A stretch of 64,000 nucleotides of DNA from a bacterium (GTDB lineage Bacteria > Arandabacterota > Arandabacteria > Arandabacterales > Arandabacteraceae): NCBI GenBank assembly GCA_029933125.1, contig JAOZOU010000002.1:108181-172180 (forward strand), read 5' to 3'. A program made the translations under genes and the position numbers. Positions 33,994 to 42,455 of this stretch are shown in pieces. Numbering within the stretch: the stretch's first letter is position 1; each line of letters starts with the position of its first letter. Under the pieces are notes generated by a model. That model ran no database searches. It was not told where the DNA came from and was given only the letters and a program-made list of their open reading frames with translations.

Positions 33994-36879
33994 TTATCTC
34001 AAAAGCACAATTCGCTCTGTTGACTGGAAGGCCCCACTTCTCATGTGGACGAAGTAGACACCCTTAGCAACAGCATTGCCATTTGAGTCTGTACCATCCC
34101 AAACCACCGCATGTCGCCCAGGCGAGACAGCTTCATCAACTATTGTGCTCACATGCTGGCCAGTGACACTGTATATGCTGATCGTCACCTTTGAGGTTGT
34201 GGGCACACTGAAGGTGATGCTGGTCGACTTGGCGAAGGGATTGGGTCTCACAGGACCAAGTGCAAGCTTGTAGATTTCAGCTCGATCCATCGGTTCCTGG
34301 ATGACCGCGGTAGGCGTGCCCTCGTTGAACATAACACTCTGAATGAGAACGCGTCCCGAGATTGCTGCCACAAACATCTTCTTCTTCTTGAACTTCAATC
34401 TCCCTATCTCACCATTGCCATTCAAAGCCATTGCACTAGCAATACCAATGACAACCTGGCCCCCAACATCATTGGCTATCGCCACACATCCGGATGCCAA
34501 TCCCGTTGCTACGAATTCATCAAACATGAGCGCTCGCGCTGGGTAGCTTATCGTCATCTTAACGCCGAAAATGTTGCTGGCCTGCTTGACGAGAACCGGT
34601 ATTTCAATTGTGTTGTCATAGTGAATAGGATTACCCAGTCTTATGTATGTTTCGCTCGCCGTTAGCGGAGCCGGGCGTGGACAATCAGGACACCCGGAAA
34701 CATCACCCTTGAAAACACCGATCCAGTCAACTGTGGCTGGGCACTCAGTCACACACTCGTCATCAGTTGGGAACCAAACCCACGGATCAGGGCATGGGAA
34801 TGCATCAATCAGGCCCACAGCGTACTGGAGGATGAGGGATGCATCCATTGCCGATATGAGATCCGAGCAGTTGACATCAGCTGCAACTCTTTGTGGGTAG
34901 ACAGTGTTGCCCCTGCTTGTGAATGTACAATCATCCAGATTATCGAGACAAACCGCATATCGCAACACAAGAGCAGCATCGTACGGTGTCACGCAGTCGG
35001 AGAAGTCAGGGCAATCACTTGGAGTCACACAGTAGAAGCAATCGTCAGGAATGGGCTCAAGACATGAGAATTCATAGCATCCATCCTCTGAAGTATACTG
35101 GGCTCCAAGCGTATTGCCATCGCAGTCGGTAAGCGTTACGTGGATGCCTGCAAGCGGCTGGATCAAGTAGTAGTTGCCACATTCATCAAGGCAACACTTC
35201 CAGTAGTTTATACAACCCGCGACATCACACCACTCGATGCAAACTGAACCGGGATCGAGGCATACATTGAGTGTCCTCTCATCATCATAAACGTTGAGGT
35301 AGGTGAAGTCGAGGTCACAACACATGCAGGGCTTTGCATTTGCACTTATGTGGAATACGAGGTAGAAGAGAATGCCTTCCCCTACGAGTGGAGTAGCTCC
35401 TGCTGCAGCGAAGGAGATGCAATTCTCATTGCAAGGATTGCATACACCGAGATCCCAACCAGAATTCGTGAACACCGGGCCGGATTCGCACCTGTCGAAC
35501 TGAATAAGCCCAGCAGGGACATCGCACCAGCATATCTCACCCTCAAAGGCAAGTATGTTCCAACCCGTCACATCCTCGACTGTGATAGGAACCCAAATCT
35601 CCTCATTTGGATTACCGATGACATCTCCAATGTCAAAGTGGAGACAGTCGCCAGGCACAGTTATGCACACATGCTGCGTTGCATAAAGCGCTCCATCACC
35701 ATATGCACAGACATCGAAGCAATAGGTGCCTGGAGCAGTACCATCTGGCACTTTGAAGGTGAGTGAGAATGGCAGAGATTGAGGTGTTTGAAGATCGATG
35801 TCAGTGTACATGGGTGGATTGACGTTTATGAGCCAGTTCTCAAATCCAGGGGTGCACACCTTAACGATCAGGGTGTCAATGTGCTCGAATTGCTCACGCA
35901 CAGCATTGTAAATGTAGTCAGCAATATCGACGCCACCAGGTATTGTACCGTCGGAATTGATAACGAAAGCCGAGCAACCAGTCGCCTGAGCAAAACAATT
36001 CCACAGATTGAAGTGGCTGCCACTATGCAATGGCAGCAGGCAGATATTGTTAGTGCTGAGCCCATCTATCACCTGCATGATGGGAAGATCATCAGGTGTT
36101 CCCGCAGTTGCATCTCTGCCCGGATCGATACCTGTGGTGATACCTGATATGCCCACACAAGCATAAACATTACAATCGTGAGGGATATTGTCACCCCACT
36201 GGATGATGAACTTCTTGCTGTCAGTACGCCATCCGATTCCAGGGTCAGCATAGGCCTCGTAGAGAGCTCGTGCATAGCTCTCAGGACCATCATTTCCGGC
36301 TCCGAGTGAAAGGCCATTTATGGCATTGGCTACGTCCGTAAGATTTGCTGTGATTGACTGGTCAAGGCTGTAGGCATAGTCGCCGGGACTGCCATAGGAG
36401 TTGCCATAGTTACAGTAAGTGTAATAGCCAGGGTAGTCCGTGTGGGAAATAACACCAAAATCGCTATCAGGAATAAGGGTTCTGAGCGCGTTCATGATGC
36501 GGAGTGAGTTAACCTTCATGCTATCAACTTCGTTCACCATGCTGCCCGTTAAGTCAAAGCACCAGAGTATATCCGCCTTCTTGGGTATGGGACGCTCGGG
36601 AAGATAAAGTGTCTTATCCTCCGTAAACTCCTGACCCGGGCTCAGCGTAATATCAAGCGAAGCGGGAATGAACCTGGAAGAGTCTGCTGGCTGCATCCCC
36701 GTGGTTGGGGCAGGTTCATAAGGAAAAACGGGTCTATAGCCCACATATTGAGGCGGATTTACTCCAAACTGATTCTCAGACTGCTGGCTTCCGCCAGGAT
36801 TCTGGGTCGCTCCCATAGTAATTAGCGCAACGACCGCTAACGCACCCACCATGAGAAAGGTAATTCCTTTTACTTTCAT
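33994..36879 (-). CDS. Secreted VWA protein with cohesin-like and dockerin-like domains and sorting tail
   Basis: 961 aa. A signal peptide (MKVKGITFLMVGALAVVALI) precedes a von Willebrand A domain (about 95-355) with MIDAS-type DLTGSM. A cohesin-like beta domain follows near 405-530 (GDVIGNPNEEIWVPITVEDV), then a Cys-rich part with two doubled dockerin-type repeats (PYDAALVLRYAVC and VNCSDLISAMDASLILQYAVG) carrying Asp-rich calcium loops. A second cohesin-like segment lies near 770-860 (NPIHYDNTIEIPVLVKQ). The C-terminus is a type-A sorting domain (GPVRPNPFAKSTSITF, GVYFVHM, ending RIVLLR). A cohesin and dockerin in one polypeptide would allow self-assembly or docking of other proteins. Single gene ended by its own terminator. 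Confidence 0.82.
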   Translation of the reverse strand: MKVKGITFLMVGALAVVALITMGATQNPGGSQQSENQFGVNPPQYVGYRPVFPYEPAPTTGMQPADSSRFIPASLDITLSPGQEFTEDKTLYLPERPIPKKADILWCFDLTGSMVNEVDSMKVNSLRIMNALRTLIPDSDFGVISHTDYPGYYTYCNYGNSYGSPGDYAYSLDQSITANLTDVANAINGLSLGAGNDGPESYARALYEAYADPGIGWRTDSKKFIIQWGDNIPHDCNVYACVGISGITTGIDPGRDATAGTPDDLPIMQVIDGLSTNNICLLPLHSGSHFNLWNCFAQATGCSAFVINSDGTIPGGVDIADYIYNAVREQFEHIDTLIVKVCTPGFENWLINVNPPMYTDIDLQTPQSLPFSLTFKVPDGTAPGTYCFDVCAYGDGALYATQHVCITVPGDCLHFDIGDVIGNPNEEIWVPITVEDVTGWNILAFEGEICWCDVPAGLIQFDRCESGPVFTNSGWDLGVCNPCNENCISFAAAGATPLVGEGILFYLVFHISANAKPCMCCDLDFTYLNVYDDERTLNVCLDPGSVCIEWCDVAGCINYWKCCLDECGNYYLIQPLAGIHVTLTDCDGNTLGAQYTSEDGCYEFSCLEPIPDDCFYCVTPSDCPDFSDCVTPYDAALVLRYAVCLDNLDDCTFTSRGNTVYPQRVAADVNCSDLISAMDASLILQYAVGLIDAFPCPDPWVWFPTDDECVTECPATVDWIGVFKGDVSGCPDCPRPAPLTASETYIRLGNPIHYDNTIEIPVLVKQASNIFGVKMTISYPARALMFDEFVATGLASGCVAIANDVGGQVVIGIASAMALNGNGEIGRLKFKKKKMFVAAISGRVLIQSVMFNEGTPTAVIQEPMDRAEIYKLALGPVRPNPFAKSTSITFSVPTTSKVTISIYSVTGQHVSTIVDEAVSPGRHAVVWDGTDSNGNAVAKGVYFVHMRSGAFQSTERIVLLR

Positions 36880-37245
36880 TTTGCCCCGCTCCTTTTTGTG
36901 GTTAGTCTCTCACAAAGTACCATGCTCCCTCTCGAAACAACTACCTACCAGAAAACTCAACACCTCCTCTCAATGGTAGTGGTCTTTGGCAATTCAAGTG
37001 AACGATGAAGAAGCCCCCAATCAGGTTCTCAGGTGAAGCCCGATACATCACTGCCTCCCGCCACTTCCTTGTGAGAAACGCTCCTCACACTTTCGCAGCT
37101 GAAGTGTGATCCGATCTAGCCCCTTTTCGGTGGAAGTTTATCACATTTGCCTTGAGGCTGTCAATGGAAATTTGGGCCAAATTCGTAGTACGATATGTTA
37201 TAACATGCATGATGATGCAACAATTGACCCAGGGGTTGGCACCGC
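36880..37245. other. Gap upstream of the VWA gene, with a palindrome
   Basis: About 365 bp. No gene is seen; the open frames here are shadows. A perfect 12-bp palindrome ATGTTATAACAT sits at 37195-37206, next to CATGCATGATGATGCA. The promoter of the minus-strand VWA gene should be here, but no clear -35/-10 pair stands out. Confidence 0.4.
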
Positions 37246-37614
37246 TCAATGCGGAAGAAGCCTTTGTGCCACAAAGAGGCCTATGCCAATGAACAATGGA
37301 ACAATGCCATTTATTCCCTTCTCGATGCCCTCGCGGACGCCTAAGGCTATCATAGCCCCAACACCAATCGAGATCATCAGCGAGCCAATTACTATTAGCC
37401 AAGCACGTGCAGAGCGAAAATCTGTAGGCTTCTTTTCCGGTCTGGACTCAAAAAGCTCTGGCGGTATTTCAAGACCCTTCTCAAGCCTGAGCATTCGTTC
37501 CTTATGCAGTTGCTCTTTCTCTCTTGAGCGAAGATATGCTGCAGCTATAACGGTTGCAAAGGCGCCAAGGATGGCAACTATAGGAATCGATAGAGCAATG
37601 ATATCAGGACTCAT
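37246..37614 (-). CDS. DUF6249-like small membrane protein
   Basis: 122 aa. Two membrane regions frame a charged middle: IIALSIPIVAILGAFATVIAAAYLR, then a REKEQLHKERMLRLEKG segment typical of this family, then ARAWLIVIGSLMISIGVGAMIALG and a short third hydrophobic end. Such proteins frequently sit next to ECF sigma factors, as here (divergent at 37839). The role is unknown; a stress-response membrane component is a reasonable guess. A GGAGGGGGTAGGA site precedes the ATG. Confidence 0.7.
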   Translation of the reverse strand: MSPDIIALSIPIVAILGAFATVIAAAYLRSREKEQLHKERMLRLEKGLEIPPELFESRPEKKPTDFRSARAWLIVIGSLMISIGVGAMIALGVREGIEKGINGIVPLFIGIGLFVAQRLLPH

Positions 37615-37721
37615 TCCTACCCCCTCCTTTTTTGTACCTCTTAATTACGACTGGTTTTGCGCTTCCTCATCTCTCCCTGACGCAGCTAGGCTTGGTTTTG
37701 TTTCAAATTCAAGAAGCACCC

Positions 37722-37749
37722 TGAAACATTCTGGTTGCGAGGGCGTCAC
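37722..37749 (+). promoter_or_regulatory. Candidate ECF-sigma autoregulated promoter
   Basis: TGAAAC at 37722-37727, 16-bp spacer, then CGTCAC at 37744-37749, in front of the ECF sigma gene. This fits the common ECF pattern GAAC-N16/17-CGTC. The leader would be about 85 nt. Confidence 0.45.
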
Positions 37750-37838
37750 TTAAGATGGATGATATAGGAAGTGGGTTAGGGGGTGACAGGAGGATCTCTG
37801 AGAACCCCAGGTGGGACGAACGCTTATAGGGCCGAAAT

Positions 37839-38447
37839 GTGAAAAGGCAGGACTCAGGTGCTCTCGACGAGGCTGATCTTATCAGGCGGCTTCAACGGCA
37901 GGAGGAGAGGGCATTTGAGGAAGTTATTGCCAAGTACAAAAGTGAAATTTACTGGATAGCTTTGAGGATGGTTGGTGCCGAAGATGCAGAGGATATCACT
38001 CAGGAAGTTTTTCTTAGAGCCTACCAGGCAATGCCGCTTTTCAGAGGCGAGGCAAGCTTGAGAACTTGGCTTAGCAAGATAGCCTATAATCTCTGCATTA
38101 GCTTCATAAGAAGGAAAGGCCGTAGAGGCGAACATGTTTCACTTGATGAGCTTAGCAATGAGCATATCTTTCACCTCCTCCCGAAGAAGGAGATCAATAT
38201 AGCTGAGGGACTTGTCAGCGGCGTTATAGAAAAGGCAATGGCGAGATTGCCTGCGAGATACCGGGCAATCCTTACTCTCTATTACACTGAAGGACTCAGG
38301 TATCATGAAATTGCTGAAGTTATGAGAATACCGATAGGAACGGTTAAGACCCATCTCCATCGGGCAAGGCTTATGCTAAGGGATGGAGTGCTCGAGGCGG
38401 TGGAGAAACTGGATCACTACGGGATTAACTGGGAGGAATCAAAGTGA
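37839..38447 (+). CDS. ECF (sigma-70 family, group 4) RNA polymerase sigma factor
   Basis: 202 aa from GTG at 37839. Region 2 shows the ECF signature AEDITQEVFLRAYQAM and RTWLSKIAYNLCISFIRRKGRR; region 4 has GLRYHEIAEVMRIPIGTVKTHLHRARLML, the helix-turn-helix that contacts -35. It directs transcription of a small regulon on release from its anti-sigma factor, whose gene overlaps its stop (GTGA). The divergent DUF6249 gene and a candidate promoter upstream suggest autoregulation. Confidence 0.94.
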   Translation: MKRQDSGALDEADLIRRLQRQEERAFEEVIAKYKSEIYWIALRMVGAEDAEDITQEVFLRAYQAMPLFRGEASLRTWLSKIAYNLCISFIRRKGRRGEHVSLDELSNEHIFHLLPKKEINIAEGLVSGVIEKAMARLPARYRAILTLYYTEGLRYHEIAEVMRIPIGTVKTHLHRARLMLRDGVLEAVEKLDHYGINWEESK

Positions 38448-38968
38448 AAGCGTGTCACCGCTCTATTTTCTTGATCGACTTATCGCTTGAAGGGACAATT
38501 TCAGAGGTAGATCAGAAATGGCTTGATGCGCACCTTGCCACGTGCCCGAGGTGTCAGGCTGAGATGGGATTTCAGAAAAGCCTACGACGGGCTTTGGTTC
38601 ATCATAACCTTCCTCAATTGAGGGAAAGTTTTACTTCAGAGGTGATTGGTTTCATCCGGGCAAGCAAAATGTTTCGCAGATCCCGCGCCCTTGCGAGTTT
38701 TTTCAAGATTGGTTCTTTGGTTGGAGCTTGCCTTGGAATTGTCTGGCTGGCTGCCGTCAGTGGCTTTGCTCGAGCGCTTGCCACTGCGATGGGATGCTTA
38801 AGCGAAGGTCTTATAAGATCAAGCATCGGTCTAGGCGAAATCACGAGTACTCTTCGAGGATTTACACACCCACTCGGAATCTCATATGTCCTCACCATGA
38901 ATTGTTTGGCGATAGCCTTAGTAGTTTGGGCGTTCAGTCGCATCTCACCTATTCTTAGGCGGCACTAA
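38444..38968 (+). CDS. Zinc-finger anti-sigma factor
   Basis: 174 aa starting at a GTG that overlaps the sigma-factor stop. The N-terminal zf-HC2 domain has CHRS at residue 4 and HLATCPRC near residue 30, the His/Cys zinc site that binds the ECF sigma factor. Two hydrophobic stretches (KIGSLVGACLGIVWLAAVSG and GISYVLTMNCLAIALVVWAF) anchor it in the inner membrane. The signal it senses is unknown. Confidence 0.88.
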   Translation: MKACHRSIFLIDLSLEGTISEVDQKWLDAHLATCPRCQAEMGFQKSLRRALVHHNLPQLRESFTSEVIGFIRASKMFRRSRALASFFKIGSLVGACLGIVWLAAVSGFARALATAMGCLSEGLIRSSIGLGEITSTLRGFTHPLGISYVLTMNCLAIALVVWAFSRISPILRRH

Positions 38969-39152
38969 TCCGAGCCTCACCGTTTAAGTCCAAAGCCACC
39001 TAAAAGTCCATGATTCCTTGGGAAGCCAGGCTTTGCTGTCACGCCATAAGAGCCATCTACGCAGGAGCACAATGCTACCTCGTTTGACATTCCTTAGAAT
39101 ATGTGATATGCTTACCCCAGAAGTCAACTCTTTGGGAAAGGAGAAGAGAGAC

Positions 39153-40883
39153 GTGTCCGCGCGCTTCATGCTTGTTGTTGCGTTCCTCGGCGTTGTTATC
39201 CTCACCGCTCAGGTCAGCTTTGGATTTAGTCCGGTTGAGGAGAATGCCCAATGGGAAATCCCTCGATATGGTGCCCCTTCCCAGAAGGTTTGGCAGAATT
39301 ATCACGTAAAAGTTATGAAGGGAGTGGCTATTAGCCCTCTTGAGCGTTTCGCCTCAGAATATGGCGGTGATTGGCACTATCAGATTAACGACTTAACAGG
39401 TACGTATCACCATGTTTATGGTAGCGGGATTGATATAGGTTCCCCGATAGTGACAGCCGAGGCAGCTGAGGGAGCTGCTCGGGAATTCATAGGCAATAAC
39501 CCGGACCTCTTCGGCATAGGCGATGAGGACTTGAAGGTGATGAGCAATGCTGCTGGACTTGGAAAACGCTCAGTCATCTTTCAGCAAACCTACAATGGCC
39601 TCAGGGTCTGGGGGGGACGGCTGCACCTTGTCTTTACTGAAGCTGGTAGACTCTTTGAATTTGGTTCGGACGTCTATCCTGATATCAACATCTCCACCGA
39701 GCCTTCCCTCTCTCAAGAGCAGGCTCTCGCAGTCGCTAAGGATGGTATTGGCTTTGTTGAAGGTCGCGATGAGGTGACTCACAGGGAGCTTCTCATCCTT
39801 CCAGTTGAGGAGAATGAGACGCTTACCTATAGACTTGCTTACCGTTTTGATCTCAGGACAGTGGAGCCTTTTGGCATATGGGCTACATATGTGGATGCGA
39901 ATTCAGGCGAGATTCTATGGCGGGAAAATCACGTGCGCTTTGCTAACTATACGGGGCACTCCCAGGGTGACGTTGAGTGGGATAGTTATTGCGATGGATA
40001 CACTCGAGATTATGCCCTCATCAACATGCGGATCGACATATCCGGAGTTGGTTCAACCAATACTGATGCCAATGGTAACTTTGCAATCTCTGGAGGTACA
40101 GGTTCAAAGACGATTTCAGCTGAGTTCCGCGGTCCATTTGTCAATGTTGATCGCTATACAGGTGGTGATGCAACTCACTCAGGCACTATTGAACCGGATG
40201 TGCCCTATACAATAGATTGGAATCTATCGGGTGCCACAGACGATGAGCTTGATGTCTTCTCCTATGTGAACAGGGAACATGATTGGCTCAAAGCAATCGA
40301 TCCATCCTTCACGGATCTCGACTATGAGATGACAGCTTCAATACAGAGGACGGACCTCTACCGTCCTGGAAATGCATGGTGGGATGGTTCAAGTATCAAT
40401 TTCTGCGAGGAAGGGTCGGGTTATGCAAACACCGGTCGCATGGGAGACGTTGTTTACCATGAGTACGGTCATGGTATAACAGATTTCCTTTATGGCGATA
40501 ACGATCCACCTGGAGATCTTCACGAGGGCAATTCCGACATTGTTGCCAACTACCTCACGCGTGAAAGCATCATAGGGCTCGGGTTGTATCTTAATGATTG
40601 CTCTTCTGGCATTCGCAATTCATATAATACGCTGCAATATCCATGCAGTGGGGAAGAGCACTACTGTGGTCAGCTCATTGCAGGTTTCCACTGGGATGCC
40701 TGGCAGGAGATTCTCAATTCCTACCCTCAAGCCTATGCTGATAGCGTTGCTTTCTATACGTGGCACTATGGCAGGAAGCTAGGTTTACCTCAGACCCAGC
40801 CCGATCAAGTCCACTGGACATTTGTTGCGGATGATGATGGGAATCTTTCAAATGGGCCCCCCACTACGATGCTTTCTGCATAG
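39153..40883 (+). CDS. M4/M36-type zinc metallopeptidase, N-terminal part (interrupted by frameshift)
   Basis: Start chosen at GTG 39153, nine bases after AAAGGAG; ATGs at 39018, 39072 and 39108 are in frame but lack a ribosome site and would bury the signal (FMLVVAFLGVVILTAQVSF). An FTP/PepSY-type propeptide follows (LFGIGDEDLKVMSNAAGLG, YNGLRVWGGRLHLVF). The catalytic domain has VVYHEYGHGITDF with zinc His at about 436 and 440 and a downstream Glu at about 458 in LHEGNSD. The frame stops 21 bp after a C6 run at 40857-40862, where one missing C shifts it. Reading on in the frame from 40862 gives HYDAFCIAAANHNF, so the full protein is about 1087 aa. Confidence 0.82.
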   Translation: MSARFMLVVAFLGVVILTAQVSFGFSPVEENAQWEIPRYGAPSQKVWQNYHVKVMKGVAISPLERFASEYGGDWHYQINDLTGTYHHVYGSGIDIGSPIVTAEAAEGAAREFIGNNPDLFGIGDEDLKVMSNAAGLGKRSVIFQQTYNGLRVWGGRLHLVFTEAGRLFEFGSDVYPDINISTEPSLSQEQALAVAKDGIGFVEGRDEVTHRELLILPVEENETLTYRLAYRFDLRTVEPFGIWATYVDANSGEILWRENHVRFANYTGHSQGDVEWDSYCDGYTRDYALINMRIDISGVGSTNTDANGNFAISGGTGSKTISAEFRGPFVNVDRYTGGDATHSGTIEPDVPYTIDWNLSGATDDELDVFSYVNREHDWLKAIDPSFTDLDYEMTASIQRTDLYRPGNAWWDGSSINFCEEGSGYANTGRMGDVVYHEYGHGITDFLYGDNDPPGDLHEGNSDIVANYLTRESIIGLGLYLNDCSSGIRNSYNTLQYPCSGEEHYCGQLIAGFHWDAWQEILNSYPQAYADSVAFYTWHYGRKLGLPQTQPDQVHWTFVADDDGNLSNGPPTTMLSA

Positions 40884-42412
40884 CTGCGGCGAACCACAAT
40901 TTCGCATGTCCCGAGATCACACCCGGTGTCTTTATTACTCACACGCCTCTTGAGAATACCTCTAATACTTCAACACCCTATGAAGTTGTTGCAACCATAA
41001 CTTCAACTGAAGGCACAATCGTTGAGGACTCGTGTCGCGTTGTCTATCGAGTAGATGGGGGAGCCTTTGCAAGCGCTGTGCTGACAGCAACAGGCAATCC
41101 GGATGAATATGTTGGCTATATTCCCGCCCAGTCGTTCTGTTCAGAGATTGACTATTACATTTATGCAGCTGATGACGCAGGCTTTAGCAGTACACATCCT
41201 TCGGGTGCTCCCGCGAATTTTCATACCTTCCATGTTGGCTATGAAGTCATTTTCGAGGATGACTTTGAGGTTGACAGGGGCTGGACTGCTGGTGTGGCTG
41301 GCGACGATGCCACAACCGGTACGTGGGAACGATGCGATCCGCAGGGAACAGAAGCCCAGCCTGAGGATGACCACACTACTGATCCTGGAGTAAATGCCTA
41401 CATAACCCAGTGCGCAGCGGGTGGGAGTCAGGGGACCTATGACGTTGATAATGGGCGCACAACCTTGAGGTCGCCAATTTTCGACCTCAGTACCTATGAC
41501 AGAGCGACTGTCAGCTATTATAGGTGGTATTCCAATGATACGGGGGCTGAGCCTGGACAGGACTACTGGATTGTTGAGGTTAATGATAACGCTGGCTCCG
41601 GCTGGGTGCGGCTGGAATACACAAATGTGAGTGACCGTTCATGGCAGAGGAAGGAATTTGACATTGGTGATTTTGTGAGTCTTACGAGTTCAGTCCAGTT
41701 TCAGTTTATTGCAAGTGATTCCGCTCCAGGATCACTTGTTGAAGCGGGTGTTGACGATTTCACGCTTCTCAGTTGTGTTGCAGGTGGCGACACTCTACCA
41801 CCGCATGTTACGGTACTTGAGCCGAATGGTGGAGAGGTGATAGTCGGTGGGAGTGGCGTGGCTACACAGATTCGATGGTCATCAAGCGACAATGTTGGAA
41901 TAGCAGTAACTCACCTGCTCCTTTCAACAGATGGGGGGTTGACTTTTCCTGACACTATTGCCTCGGGCAGTCTGGATTCGACCTACGACTGGTACGCTCC
42001 CGATATTGAAGCTCCAGCCTGTCGAATAAAGGTTGTATGTGTGGATAGCAGTGGCAATGAAGGTTCAGACCTATCAGATGGAGACTTTGAAATAAGCGGT
42101 ATCTCTGGTTTACCACCCCTCGCAGGCAGACCGAGGGAAGTTGTGCTTCTGCCAGGCAGGCCCAGCCCATTTGGCGCAGAGACTCAAATCGAATTTGGTC
42201 TACCTGAGGAAGCCAAGGTTACGCTAAAGATCTATCGAGCTGATGGGAGAATGATAACAAAGCTCATAGATGAGATTGTCCCACCTGGTTACCATGTTGT
42301 CACGTGGAGTGGCAGGGATTCGAGGGGGCAAGAGGTTTCGCCCGGTGTTTATTTCTGCAGGATGGAAACGAAGGCTAAGGTTGTTACCCAGAAGCTACTA
42401 ATTGTAAGATAG
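40862..42412 (+). pseudogene. C-terminal part of the metallopeptidase with sorting domain (out of frame)
   Basis: Continues the metallopeptidase at 39153 in another frame; the motif NGPPHYDAFCIAAANHNFAC spans the shift if one C is added. Domains: end of the peptidase, an Ig-like stretch, a jelly-roll/immune-inhibitor-like module (about 41255-41780, EDDFEVDRGWTAGVAG to GVDDFTLLSC), another Ig-like part, then a FlgD/type-A tail (LPGRPSPFGAETQIEF, GVYFCRM, ending KLLIVR). If the frameshift is real, the peptidase would lose its sorting tail and could not be exported by that route. A sequencing error or slippage is possible. Confidence 0.75.
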
Positions 42413-42455
42413 CGAAATTACTTACTGTGTCCTTTCCCTTTTAGGGAGGGCACGT

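Noticed and set aside
37106-37753. A 215-aa plus-strand frame across the ECF region
   Set aside because: Antisense to the DUF6249 gene and running through the upstream gap; no start site or motif.
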